A DNA stretch of 64,000 nt from Haliscomenobacter sp040403615 (GCF_040403615.1 NZ_JBBAKG010000029.1:8422-72421); one strand, 5' to 3'. Shown: positions 17,187 through 27,844, numbered from the stretch's first letter. The notes: a model not told the origin generated them from the letters alone. Program-made: numbers and translations.

Positions 17187-20100
17187 ATGAAGCATTATTT
17201 TTACCTATGGGTACTTTTTTGTTTGGGTTGTGCATCTTCAGGATTAACAGCGCAAACTCCCGAAAACTGTGGTGAGGGAACCAAGATCGCATTGGCAGTT
17301 GGTGGAGGAACAGAGGCATTTACCTGTGCTGAAGACCAAAAGCCTGATCGCTTAACCTTTAAAACAGGTACTTTTTATTTGCCTTATGTATTGTTGCTGA
17401 CCGATGAGGGCGACAACATTCTGGACGTTTTCAAAACACCAGTAATTGATTTTGAAAAATATAAAGTCGGCAATTACCGGGTTTGGGCACTGTACTACAA
17501 AGGACAGTTGTTGGCACAACCCGGCATGAACGCCAAAACTGACTCTTTGGCCAATTATTGCTTTGGCCTGACCGAAAATTTTGTGCGTGTAGTCCATTTT
17601 ATTCCAGATGGAGGGGTACTCTCTTTTAAAAACAGTGATTCACCCCATTACATCTGTGCCAATGAAAACACCGACGAAACCTTGGTGCTGCAACCTGGCA
17701 GCAAAAGTCCGGTGTATCGGTATGTACTCACCGATGTCAAAGGAATTATTTTGAAAGTTTTTGACGACACCAACATTTCACTGCGCAGTTTGCCCTTGGG
17801 TGTTTTTCATTTTTATGGGCTTTCCTATGGTGGCACCTTGAACCCTTCTGAAGGGCGGCAAATAGACAATTTTATTTTTTCGAACAGTTGTTTCGATTTG
17901 TCAGACAATTACCTCTCCATCATCAAGACCAATCCAGATGGAGGCCGCGTAACTTTGCCCAACGGCGCCACCAATACCTTCGTGTGTGGCAATTTGCCCG
18001 ACATTTCTTCGCGACAATTGAAAACCAATACCGAGTCACCAGCCTTGTATACCTATTTGCTGACTGATGCTCAGAATAAAATCATCCAGATCCTTCCTAA
18101 TGCTAAAGTTGATTTCAATGGTTTGCAAACGGGTGAATACCGGGTTTGGGGCTTGAGTTACATTGGCAAGTTAACCGCAGAAGTTGGTAAAGTAGCAAGC
18201 GGAAAACTCAGTACCGCTTGTTCAGACTTATCCGATAATTTTATTCGCGCCACCGTGTACCTCTTGGATGCTGGCAAAATCAGTACAAATGCCATTGATA
18301 CTTCCACTACGGTATGTCTAAATGATCCTGGTGCTACTTTGCGTTCGTACCTATTGTCTACCAAAGGATCAGAGAAACAACATTTCATCATTACCGATTT
18401 GGAAAATCGCATTCTTGCCCTTTCTGCCAGTTCCACGATCAATTTCCGCAACATACCCGGCGAATACAATCGAGTGTGGGGTGCTACTTACATCGGAAAC
18501 ATTCAGGCTAAAGTTGGAGACAAGCTATTTGCGATTTCCTTTGCGGACAGTTGTTATTCCATTACTCAGAATTTCATCAACATCCGCAAACGCAATCCCA
18601 ATGGAGGCCGTTTGCAATTGAGTGATGGCACCACGGCTCAATTGTTGTGCTTTACCTCTGGAGTTCCTCAAACGAAATTGGTTGCTACTACAGGTGGTGG
18701 AGGTGACAATTATGTTTACCTGATCACCGATCGTCAAAACAACGTGGTTAGCCTTTATCCCAACAATGGTCAATACCAGCTGGCGGATCTCCCTGCGGGT
18801 GAATACCGCGTTTATGGCTTAGCTTATACAGGTAAAATTTCTTTTTCTGTTGGTGTAAATATTCGCACAGGCCGCTTTTCTGACCAGTGTTTTGACTTTT
18901 CTCAGAATTTCATCACGTTTACCAAGTCGGTGAATGACGGCGGGAAAATTCAACTGGCCGATGGTGGTACGCGAAAAGTATTGTGTGGAGTAAGCAAAGA
19001 CAGCAGTTTGATGATCACTTCATCTACTCTTTTGGTTCAAAACTACGTATACCTGGTTACCGATACCTTTAATCGCATTGTATCCATTTCTACCAGCAAT
19101 CAAGTACGCATTTTGGGTAAAGAAGAAGGCTACTTCCGCATTTGGGGATTGGGCTATTCTGGCGAATTGATTGCCAAGGTTGGAGAAAGTGTCGCAAGCG
19201 CAGCTCTTTCCAGCCAATGTTGGGATTTATCAGACAACTATGTTCAGGTTATCAAAAGGAGTGTTGATGCTGGTCAACTGAGCTTGGCCAATCCCAGTGC
19301 TGCATTGATTTGTTTTGGACAAAATGCGCCCGAAAGCATCAGTCTTCAAAATAGTCCACGTTTTATCGGAGACAATTATGCCCTGATCATTACGGATACC
19401 TTGCAGCGCATCGTTGCCATTTCAAATGGACTAAATTTCCGTCCTTCCAAGAGTTTTCCCAACAATTTCCGAGTGTACGGCGTGGCTTACACTGGTAAAC
19501 TTACCGCAACAATAGGAAACAGGGTAGGTACGCTCAGTAGCAATGAGTGCTATGATCTATCCGACAATTTTGTGCGCTTCCGCTGGAATGAAGTGGATGG
19601 GGGTTTGGTCTCCTTGAGCACTGGTGCAACCCAACGCTTGGTGTGTATTGATGCTATTGCAGATCAGATGTCTTTTAGAAATACCGGCACTGCCACTGCT
19701 TCAACCTACCGCTACTTGCTGACCGATGACCAGAATCGATTGTTGCTGGTTTTGTTGGGCAATAGCATTGATTTGAATGCCGGGCAGCCCGGTAAATGCC
19801 GGATTTGGGGCTTATCCTATTCTGGCAGTTTGCAGCTCAGAGCGGGCGATATTGTGACCGCAAAAAGTGCTTCGGATGCTTGTTTTGATCTATCAGATAA
19901 TTTCATTGCCATCACCAAAGAGCAGATCAAAGGTGGAATCCTTGCATTTAGCACTGGAAATACGCCCAAATTTGTGTGCAAAGCAGGAAAACCTGACACC
20001 CTCAATTGGACGAGAAAAGACAGTCAAGGTTCTCAGTTGACTTACCTGATTACTGATGCCCTGGGGAATATTTTGCGCATCACCGATCAAACCAGACTCA

Positions 20101-22771
20101 TCTTTGATGAAATTCCTCGCGATACCGTGCGGATTTACAGCATGGCTTACACTGGAACATTAACGGCAAAGGTTGGTTTAAACATCAACCGCAATGCCCT
20201 TTCTGATGCCTGCGTTAACCTCTCAAATGCGCTGACTTCCATCAAGACCAACCTCCAGGGAGGTCTGGTTCGTTTGAGCAATGGCCGTACCGACAACCTG
20301 CAATGTCCATCGGCTGGATCAAGCTCTACCCTGCGGTTCCAACGCATAGGCAGTCTTGGGGATAAGTTTGTATACCTCATCACCAACAACAGCAATAAAA
20401 TCATAGCTGCCACTTCATTGGACAGCTTCAATTTCGGCAATCTCCCTGGTGGAACCTATCGGGTTTGGGGTTTGGCTTATGGCGGTCAATTGTTGGCGAA
20501 GGCAGGTCAAGACGCACTTACCGATTTGTTGGCCGATGATTGCTCTGGCTTGTCTTTCAATTACCTAACTGTCAATCGTCAAATTCCTTTGGGGGGTAAA
20601 CTTTCCCTGATTGGGGGCGGAGTCAAAACTTACGTTTGTCCAAGCAACAAACAAAGAGACTCAATTGAGTGGCAATTGACAGGCAACCAGGAAGGTGGCA
20701 TTGCTTATCTGATCACCAATGCTGACAACACCATTCGCGCCATCACCCGCGAAAGCAACACTTCGCTGGATTCTTTCCCAATAGGTAAGTACCGCATTTG
20801 GGGACTCGTATTCAATGGTGATTTATTGGCTAAGGTTGGTCAAAAGGCCAATCAGGTTCAATTGTCTACTTCTTGCTTTTCATTATCCGAGAATTTCCTC
20901 GATATCGAAAAGGTAGCACCCGAAGCAGGAACTATTGAAGCTACTGGCATCAAAAGCAATATTTGCTCCGGAGATGGTACTGCCGATGTCGCAACTATAA
21001 CCCGAAAAGGCCAAAACAGTGCGCCTCAACGCTTGCTGATCACCGATGATAAGGATAAACTCATCGCTATTTTGCCAGACACGAATCAAATTGATTTTGA
21101 AAAGATAAATGGCGCCAACATTCGGGTTTATGGCCTGGCGTTTACGGGAAAGATCATCATCAAGGAAGGATCATCGGTACGTGACTCGGCAATTACGGAT
21201 GATTGCTATGATTTGAGCGATAACTTTATCGCAGTGCAGAAGTCTTTTGTAGATGGTGCCCGAATTTCAACGAAAGCTGTAGGCGATTCTATCTATGTAT
21301 GTGGCAACGACGGAAAACCAGATACTTATACTTTTAGCAACAATTCCAAAGCCACTGAGGCCGGATATCGCTACGTGATTACCAACGCCAGTAGTTTGAT
21401 ACTCAGTATCGTGAATGGCAACAGCCAAAACCTTGATTTGCGGGGTTTCCGGGATTTGCGGGTCTACGGAGTATCCTTCTCCGGAAACTTCACCCTAACC
21501 ACTAACCGGGTGTTGCAAACCGCCCAGATCTCTGATGGTTGTTCCAATATCTCGGACAATTTCTTGTCTGTATTCATCGATGTGCCCGATGGTGGACGCA
21601 TCAGCGCCAGCAATGACTCAACCAACCTGCGTTTTTGCCCAGGAAAAGATGGCACAAGCTTGCGGATGAAAACCACGAGCCGTTCAAGGGCTGGATTTGC
21701 ATATGTTCTTACGACTACCGATACAATTGTACGCCAGATTGTACGTACTGATCGGATTGATTTGAGCCGTGAACCCGAAGGCAGCTACCTGATTTTCGGC
21801 CTTTCCTACACCGGACTTGATCGCATCAGTATCGGTAAAAAATTCAAGTTAAAAGATACCCTGGCCAACAATTGCTTCGATTTGGCAGACAATGTAGTTC
21901 GGGTCATTCGAGGTGGAGAAGTTGACGGAGGACGCATCAGCACCACCGGCACAGAAAGCACTTTTTATGCTTGTCCAGGAGATGGATTTTCGGATGCCAT
22001 TCCCGTTTTCCCTCCTGAGGTTTTGATTGGAGAAGCATACCGAATCGTCATTACCGATGACCGCAACAGGGTATTGTTTCCTGATGTGGAGTCCATTTTG
22101 ATCGACTTTGAACGTTCTCCTGAAGGAACTTATCGCATTTGGGGGATCTCACATACCGGAGAATTCAGGGTACAGTTTGGGCAAAATATCCTCAATACAC
22201 CATTGAGCACAGATTGCTACGACTTATCTGAGAATTTCTTTACCATTGTAGTCCAAAAACCCAAAGGTGGAACCATCAGCACTGCCAGCGGNNNNNNNNN
22301 NNNNNNNNNNNNNNNNNNNNNNNNNNNNNNNNNNNNNNNNNNNNNNNNNNNNNNNNNNNNNNNNNNNNNNNNNNNNNNNNNNNNNNNNNNNACAATTGTT
22401 TCCAATTGTCAAGCAATTTTATGAAGATCACGTTAGGAAATGGGTTGGAAACACCAAAATCTCCGGAGCTGCAATTGAACGCACCGGCTCAAAAGACAGC
22501 TGCTCAACCTAGCATGTTGCTCAATATTTACCCCAATCCGACTAGGTCGGATTTGTACTTGAATTTCGAGAATCATGCAGAAAGCACCTCGCGTGCTACC
22601 GTACGCATCATGCATCCAACCGGAACGGTTTTGCGACAGTTGTCTCTGGATGCGGTACCCGGAAAAAATGCCTCCTCATTGAATGTACAGAGTATGCCGA
22701 TTGGCTGGTATTTACTGGAAGTTCAACTGAATGGCGAGCGCCAGGTTGTTAAATGGATGAAGCAGGATTAA
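17187..22771 (+). CDS. Giant T9SS type A protein of at least 16 Cys-paired repeats (assembly gap inside)
   Basis: This is one gene interrupted by 100 N (22292-22391). The signal peptide (about residues 1-23, ending SSGLTAQ) leads into tandem repeats of about 110 residues: 15 complete and a 16th split by the gap. Each runs GG(R/K)xS...C, then YxYLITDxxNxI, then GxYRVWGLxYTGxLxAKVG, then CxDLSDNFIxI. Two cysteines per repeat, one early and one before DLSDNF, recur in all 15 complete copies, suggesting one disulfide per repeat. After the gap the same protein resumes in another frame with a CFQLSSNF ending and a type A sorting domain (LLNIYPNPTRSDLYLNF ... GWYLLEVQL). The apparent stop at 22424 is a frame artefact of the gap. 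A GC pair in the signal (LGC) leaves a lipoprotein alternative open. The likely role is a surface stalk or adhesin; the repeat family is not one I can name. Confidence 0.88.
17265..22440 (+). repeat. Tandem protein-coding repeats, about 330 bp, 15 complete plus one gapped
   Basis: Units of roughly 108-113 codons follow one another without linkers, each starting at a (G/A)G(x)(I/L/V) motif and ending (N/D)(F/Y)... At DNA level the copies have diverged and share only short blocks such as those encoding RVWGL and DLSDNF. They are therefore old duplications rather than a recent array. Confidence 0.85.
22292..22391. other. Assembly gap (100 N) inside repeat 16
   Basis: Sequence breaks just after the opening motif of a repeat (GGTISTASG) and resumes at its closing motif (CFQLSSNF). 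A normal repeat needs about 87 residues, or about 260 bases, between these points. The true gap must be 3k+2 bases long to restore the frame, so 100 is a placeholder. Confidence 0.95.
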
Positions 22772-22779
22772 GACAATGG

Positions 22780-22818
22780 AAAATCGGAGTGGGTAGCAGC
22801 ATTGCCCACTTCGATTTT
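22780..22818. terminator. Intrinsic terminator after the giant repeat gene
   Basis: A 14-base stem (22780-22793 with 22805-22818, one G-T pair) around an 11-base loop starts 9 bases after the stop at 22771. It ends in TTTTTC. It reads as a terminator on the plus strand. Confidence 0.8.
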
Positions 22819-22949
22819 TCAACCGTTCTTTGATCCCAAAGTTCCTGCCATTCACTCCCCTACCCTTGCCGTTCGGCATCAATATCGCTTTCCTTTTTTT
22901 GATTGTCTATTTTTTTTCGATCTTGTCAGGCATACATTACAAACCTGAC

Positions 22950-25307
22950 ATGAAAAGAATCATTACCTCTATGCTCCTGGTTACCGGAAGCTTGTTCATG
23001 GCCATCGCCCAATCGCCCGCTAACCTGAGCATCGACAAGATCATGCAAGGCGATCGTTTTGTAGGTTTTTCACCCGAAAACATTTCCTGGGGAGAAGACA
23101 ACAAAACCATTTACTTCAACTGGAATCCCAGCATGGATACCCTTGCTGCATTGTACAAAGTAGTACTGCCCAACGGCAAACCCGAAAAGGTAAGCCTGGA
23201 GGAGCAACGCAATACGATTGGCGGTGGCGTGTACAGCCGGGATTTTAGGCGCAAGGTTTTCAGCAGAAGTGGAGATATTTTTCTGTTGGAAGTAGCCTCT
23301 GGCAAAGTGCAACAAATCACCAATACCCTGGACAATGAAGGCAATCCACGTTTTAGTGGAGATGAAAAAAGCATTACCTGGCTGAGCAACAACAATCTCT
23401 TTGCCTGGGAAGCCGCAACCGGAGGCATTAGCCAACTCACCAATTTCCGCAGTAGCCAAACCCGCTCCAGTGCCAAGCCACTCGAAAACGAAGAATGGCT
23501 CAAGGAAGACCAAATGGACTTGTTTGAGGTACTCCGCTGGCGCAAAGGCCAACGCGACGCCCGCGAACGCTTGAACAAGTCACTTCAAGTCAAACGCCCC
23601 AAGGAAATCAATGCGGGCAGCAGACTCGTTGGAGGTATCCAGGCCAGTCCGGATTTGCGTTTCGTTACGTTCCGCTACACCAAACGCGCTGAATCCAAAA
23701 ATACCGATGTACCCAATTACGTGAGCGAATCAGGTTTCACCGAAGACATTTCCTCCCGCACCAAGGTTGGCGCTCCACAGGATACCTATGAATTTGGCAT
23801 CTACGACCGCACCCGGGATACCTTTTACCTGATTGACACCAAAAAGATCGAAGGCATTTACGACAAACCCGCTTTCCTGAAAGAATACCACCGGGGAGAC
23901 AAACCCTACAATCCCAAATACGACAAGCCCCGCGAAGTAGTGATTACTGGGCCCGCTTTCTCCGACGATGGCAAAGCCGTAGTTTCCATACGGGCACTCG
24001 ACAGCAAAGACCGCTGGATCATGCTCCTGGATTTGCCCACTGGACAGCTCAAACTCCTCGAACGCCAGCACGACGATGCATGGATTGGCGGCCCCGGAAT
24101 TGGTGGTTTTGGAGGTGGCGTAGGTTGGTTACCCGACAATCAAACCATCTGGTACCAATCTGAAGCAACTGGATATTCACACTTGTACACCCTCAATGTA
24201 GCAAATGGAACCAAAAAAGCCTTGACCAGCGGCAACTTTGAAGTCCTGGAATCCAGTCTTTCGCGCGATGGCCAATCTTTTTTCCTGACCGCCAGTGCCG
24301 AAGGTCCACACGAGCGCCATTTTTACAAACTGCCTGTTTCAGGCGGTAAACTGGAAAAGATAACTACCCTGAAAGGCGGCAATGAAGTCGTTCTCTCTCC
24401 CGATGAAAGCACCCTGGCCATTCGTTATTCCTACAGCAACCAGCCCTGGGAATTGTATTGGATGCCCAATAAAATCGGCGCAACGCCATTGCAATTGACC
24501 AGTTCTACCACTGCGGCCTTCAAAGCCTACCCTTGGCGGGCGCCAGAAATTGTGTGGTTCACTGCACGGGATGGCGTAAAAGTGCCTGCTCGTTTGTACA
24601 AGCCCAACAAGGCTGCAGCATCCCGTCCTGCGGTAATATTTGTGCACGGTGCGGGTTACTTGCAAAACGTACACCAGTGGTGGAGTACTTATTTCCGGGA
24701 GTTCATGTTCAACAACTTCCTGGCCGATCAGGGTTACACCGTGCTGGACATCGACTATCGGGGCAGTGCAGGTTATGGCCGCGATTGGCGTACTGCAATC
24801 TATCGCCACATGGGCGGCAAAGACCTGGATGACCATGTAGATGGCGCAAAATACCTGGTGAGTACCCAAAAGGTCAATCCCCAAAACATCGGCCTCTACG
24901 GAGGTTCTTACGGAGGTTTCATCACGCTGATGGCACTTTTCAACGCTCCAGAAACTTTCAAAAGTGGGGCAGGATTGCGCTCGGTGACCGATTGGGCACA
25001 TTACAACCACGGTTACACTTCCAATATTCTAAACACGCCAGTGGAAGACAGCCTGGCCTACCGCCGCAGTTCACCAATATATTTCGCCGAGGGACTCAAG
25101 GGCAACCTCTTGATGTTGCACGGCATGGTGGATGTGAATGTGCATTTTCAGGACATTGTCCGGCTTTCTCAAAAATTGATCGAGTTGAAAAAAGACAAGT
25201 GGGAGTTGGCGGTTTTCCCCGTCGAAGACCATGGTTTTGTAGAGCCCAGCAGTTGGGCAGATGAGTATAAGCGGATTTTCAAGTTGTTTGAAGGGACCTT
25301 GAAATGA
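22950..25307 (+). CDS. S9-family prolyl oligopeptidase-like serine peptidase, exported
   Basis: The start at 22950 (MKRIITSMLLVTGSLFMAIAQ) gives a clean signal peptide; the longer frame from 22830 adds a second hydrophobic stretch and is unlikely. The 785-residue protein has an N-terminal beta-propeller (about 40-540; WD40/PD40-like strands such as RFSGDEKSITWLSNNNLF). An alpha/beta hydrolase domain follows with Ser653 in GGSYGG, Asp728 in HGMVDVN and His761 in VEDHGF. Such periplasmic peptidases trim short peptides, often after proline or alanine. No lipobox or T9SS domain is present, so a periplasmic location is expected. It is set off from the repeat gene by the terminator at 22780-22818. 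Confidence 0.9.
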   Translation: MKRIITSMLLVTGSLFMAIAQSPANLSIDKIMQGDRFVGFSPENISWGEDNKTIYFNWNPSMDTLAALYKVVLPNGKPEKVSLEEQRNTIGGGVYSRDFRRKVFSRSGDIFLLEVASGKVQQITNTLDNEGNPRFSGDEKSITWLSNNNLFAWEAATGGISQLTNFRSSQTRSSAKPLENEEWLKEDQMDLFEVLRWRKGQRDARERLNKSLQVKRPKEINAGSRLVGGIQASPDLRFVTFRYTKRAESKNTDVPNYVSESGFTEDISSRTKVGAPQDTYEFGIYDRTRDTFYLIDTKKIEGIYDKPAFLKEYHRGDKPYNPKYDKPREVVITGPAFSDDGKAVVSIRALDSKDRWIMLLDLPTGQLKLLERQHDDAWIGGPGIGGFGGGVGWLPDNQTIWYQSEATGYSHLYTLNVANGTKKALTSGNFEVLESSLSRDGQSFFLTASAEGPHERHFYKLPVSGGKLEKITTLKGGNEVVLSPDESTLAIRYSYSNQPWELYWMPNKIGATPLQLTSSTTAAFKAYPWRAPEIVWFTARDGVKVPARLYKPNKAAASRPAVIFVHGAGYLQNVHQWWSTYFREFMFNNFLADQGYTVLDIDYRGSAGYGRDWRTAIYRHMGGKDLDDHVDGAKYLVSTQKVNPQNIGLYGGSYGGFITLMALFNAPETFKSGAGLRSVTDWAHYNHGYTSNILNTPVEDSLAYRRSSPIYFAEGLKGNLLMLHGMVDVNVHFQDIVRLSQKLIELKKDKWELAVFPVEDHGFVEPSSWADEYKRIFKLFEGTLK

Positions 25308-25674
25308 GGCTTTAGGGTCTTAGATTATTTCAGTGATTTAACTCACATTACTCAGGCAGCTTCGCTGATTCGATTTTTCACCACCTTAGACACTTCAGAC
25401 ACTTGAGATGCACCTTAGAATCCAAGCTGTATTGCCTCAGGTGACTCTTAGGTGTCTGAAGTGCCTAAGGTGGTGAATAAATACAGCAGCGAAGCTGCCT
25501 ACGGATGTGAAGATTAAAAGAAAGCCTTTGATTTCTGAGAAAAATATTCTTGTTATTCCAGAAACATGTAGTCAGAAAATTTTAACTGAGTAAAAATAAA
25601 ATCCAACAATTTAACTAAGCATTACCCAATCCTCTATTTTAACGCTAACTTTCCAGTCGAAACACCTGAATACC
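25308..25674. other. Intergenic region holding a long inverted repeat
   Basis: These 367 bases have no gene. The middle is the hairpin-forming element at 25355-25499. The AT-rich right part (25510-25674) would carry the promoter of the following membrane-protein gene, but no consensus -7 box stands out. Confidence 0.55.
25355..25499. repeat. Long imperfect inverted repeat (about 55-bp arms)
   Basis: The left arm (25355-25410) starts GGCAGCTTCGCTG and contains TTCACCACCTTAG and CACTTCAGACAC. The right arm (25444-25499) is its reverse complement with a few changes and ends CAGCGAAGCTGCC. About 33 bases separate the arms. There is no reading frame. It resembles a small non-autonomous repeat (MITE- or REP-like), or could act as a very stable RNA hairpin. 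Confidence 0.8.
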
Positions 25675-26562
25675 ATGATCGGACTGATTCAAGTAGTCAT
25701 TGGACTTGTTTTTTTATTGCTGCTGTTGAGCCTTTTGGTGACCACCATTATGGAGCTCATTTCCTCAATGTTTGCACTGCGTGGACAAAACCTGGAGAAG
25801 GCCATCCGCAATATGCTGGCAACGGGTTTGAAAGAAGGTGAGCTTTTTCAAAGCTTCAAGAGCAATGCGCTTTACAAACAATTGAGCAATTACCGAGGCA
25901 ATGCCAAATCACGCCCCCCCTCCTACCTCAGCGCCGAGAATTTTCAATCCATTCTGATGGACCTCATCCTCAATGGCGAAGATTCTGGCAAATTGACGCA
26001 AAAGATTGAGGAGCTGCCCAACGAAGAACTCAAAAAAGTCTTGAAACAGTTGCTCAACGATGCGGGCTATGAATTGGAAGAATTCAAAACCAAAATGCGC
26101 AATTGGTTCAACGATGTGATGGATCGCGCTGCCGGTTGGTACAAGCGAAACATTCAAATTCTGGTCACTTTTGTCGGACTGGTGGTGGCCATTGTATTCA
26201 ATGCCGACACCATCTCTTTATACCAGCGCCTGGAGTCCAACCCTGAAGAGTTGAAAGAGATTGTATCCATGGCCGAAGCCTATGCCAAAAAATCTGACCT
26301 GGGTATTCAAAGTGGTGGAACGGTAGAACAGCAATGGGAGCAAGTGAATAACTTGATCAATGACGAAATCAACCAGGCCAAATCCCCGCTTGGATTGGGC
26401 TGGCACCCAGAAGAATTGCAAGGTATGACCCCCAGCGATTGGGTCATCAAAGTATTGGGTTGGATTGTCACCGCATTGGCGGTTTCCCTTGGTGCCCCTT
26501 TCTGGTTTGACCTTTTGAAAAAATTGGTCAATATTCGCTCGTCGGGCAATCAGCCTGGCTAA
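25675..26562 (+). CDS. Uncharacterised membrane protein
   Basis: I do not recognise the family. The 295 residues contain an N-terminal membrane helix (about 3-25, VVIGLVFLLLLLSLLVTT), then a helical cytosolic-type region rich in E and K (about 35-150). A second helix follows (ILVTFVGLVVAIVF, about 160-176), a further charged helical part with EQQWEQVNNLIND, and a C-terminal helix (VLGWIVTALAVSLGAPFWFDLL, about 262-283). Three helices and long soluble segments suggest a scaffold or sensor-like integral protein rather than a transporter. It stands alone, followed by a strong bidirectional terminator. Confidence 0.75.
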   Translation: MIGLIQVVIGLVFLLLLLSLLVTTIMELISSMFALRGQNLEKAIRNMLATGLKEGELFQSFKSNALYKQLSNYRGNAKSRPPSYLSAENFQSILMDLILNGEDSGKLTQKIEELPNEELKKVLKQLLNDAGYELEEFKTKMRNWFNDVMDRAAGWYKRNIQILVTFVGLVVAIVFNADTISLYQRLESNPEELKEIVSMAEAYAKKSDLGIQSGGTVEQQWEQVNNLINDEINQAKSPLGLGWHPEELQGMTPSDWVIKVLGWIVTALAVSLGAPFWFDLLKKLVNIRSSGNQPG

Positions 26563-26588
26563 GTGCCCATAAATTTAGGCTTTGATCA

Positions 26589-26625
26589 AAAAAGCGGTGA
26601 CATGCAGTGTATGTCACCGCTTTTT
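26589..26625. terminator. Bidirectional intrinsic terminator
   Basis: A perfect 15-base stem (AAAAAGCGGTGACAT at 26589-26603 with its complement at 26611-26625) has a 7-base loop. It lies between the convergent stops at 26562 and 26628. A-runs and T-runs on both sides let it work in both directions. Confidence 0.92.
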
Positions 26626-26627
26626 CA

Positions 26628-27821
26628 TTATTCTTTCAATTCTTCAAGAGCCAACCAGGCCATCAGTCCAGCACCCACTTTAAGCGCTTCCTCATCTATA
26701 TCGAAAGTATCTGAGTGCACCGGAGAGGTAATTCCTCTGCTCACATTGCCCGTTCCCAAACGGTAAAAACAGGCGGGCAACTCTTGAGAGTAATACGAAA
26801 AATCTTCCGCAGTAAGTCGAACCGGCAAGTCAACCACGTTTTCTGTGCCCAGGTAGGCTTCGGCAGCTTGGCGCATGCGCAAGGTCAGCGGCTCGTCATT
26901 GAGCAAACAAGGATAACCCACATCGATAAAAAAGTCGATTTTGCCTCCCATTCCTTCAATCAAATGCTCCGCCATGTGCTTCATCTTTTGGTGTGCAGCC
27001 CGGCGCCAAGTTTCGTCCATGGTACGGAAAGTGCCTTCGATCTTGACCTCATTGGGGATGATATTGGTAGCACCACCCGTTGAGTTGATCTTTCCAAAAG
27101 TCAGTACCGTTGGAATGGTCGGGTCGTTGTTGCGGCTGACAATCTGCTGCAAGGTGGTAATCAGGTGCGCGGCCATCAGAATGGGGTCGATGCAATCCTG
27201 CGGCATTGCGCCGTGACCACCTTTGCCCGTGATGGTGATGTAGAGTTCGTCGCAAGAGCCCATATAACGCCCTGCACGAAAGCCTACTTTGCCAGCTGCC
27301 AATGGCGGATGTACATGTTGACCAACAATAGAAGCCGGGCTGGGATCGTGCAACACACCCTCTTTGATCATCAGCGATGCCCCGCCAGGAAGGCGTTCTT
27401 CGGCAGGCTGAAAAATGAGCTTTATCGAGCCTTCCCAATCAGTGCGGGTTTCGTGCAGAATTCGTGCAGCGCCCAAGAGTGATGCGGTGTGTACATCGTG
27501 ACCACAGGCATGCATTATGCCCGGATTTTGTGATTTGTAGGGTACGTCGTTGGCTTCCAGTATGGGCAAAGCGTCCATATCGGCCCTTAAGGCTACAATA
27601 TTTTTGCTTGGATTGCGGCCTTCAATCAAGGCTACAACTCCCGTTCCAGCTATGCCAGTTTGGTGTGGAATTGCCCAGCTTTGAAGCTGAGTGGACACGA
27701 ATTTTCCGGTTTCGTGTTCTTCAAAAGACAACTCGGGGTGTTGGTGGAGATGCCTGCGCATGGCCACGATTTTGGAGTGATGGGTGATTGCGAGTTGTTG
27801 GATTTTTTCCTTCAGCGTCAT
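26628..27821 (-). CDS. M20-family N-acyl-amino-acid amidohydrolase
   Basis: This is a metallo-amidohydrolase of the M20D group (hippurate hydrolase, aminoacylase or N-acetyldiaminopimelate deacetylase type). From the ATG at 27821 it has 397 residues: RRHLHQHPELSFEE near 23, ALRADMDALP near 79, and MHACGHDVHT with metal ligands C106 and H108. FQPAEE (E141/E142), QHVHP, and the final metal histidine in SPVHSDTFDID follow. A lid/dimerisation domain sits in the middle (GGHGAMPQDCIDPI). No signal peptide is present. The GTG start at 27845 is rejected because a perfect -7 box covers it; ATG 27833 remains possible. The exact substrate cannot be told. Confidence 0.92.
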   Translation of the reverse strand: MTLKEKIQQLAITHHSKIVAMRRHLHQHPELSFEEHETGKFVSTQLQSWAIPHQTGIAGTGVVALIEGRNPSKNIVALRADMDALPILEANDVPYKSQNPGIMHACGHDVHTASLLGAARILHETRTDWEGSIKLIFQPAEERLPGGASLMIKEGVLHDPSPASIVGQHVHPPLAAGKVGFRAGRYMGSCDELYITITGKGGHGAMPQDCIDPILMAAHLITTLQQIVSRNNDPTIPTVLTFGKINSTGGATNIIPNEVKIEGTFRTMDETWRRAAHQKMKHMAEHLIEGMGGKIDFFIDVGYPCLLNDEPLTLRMRQAAEAYLGTENVVDLPVRLTAEDFSYYSQELPACFYRLGTGNVSRGITSPVHSDTFDIDEEALKVGAGLMAWLALEELKE

Positions 27822-27844
27822 TGCTTTGCACATTTTTTCCAGCA

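Noticed and set aside
22292..22424. Frameshifted pseudogene reading of the giant repeat gene
   Set aside because: The frame change falls exactly across 100 N, and both flanks encode matching repeat halves and an intact T9SS tail.
24339..25010. 223-residue minus-strand frame
   Set aside because: Shadow of the S9 peptidase hydrolase domain.
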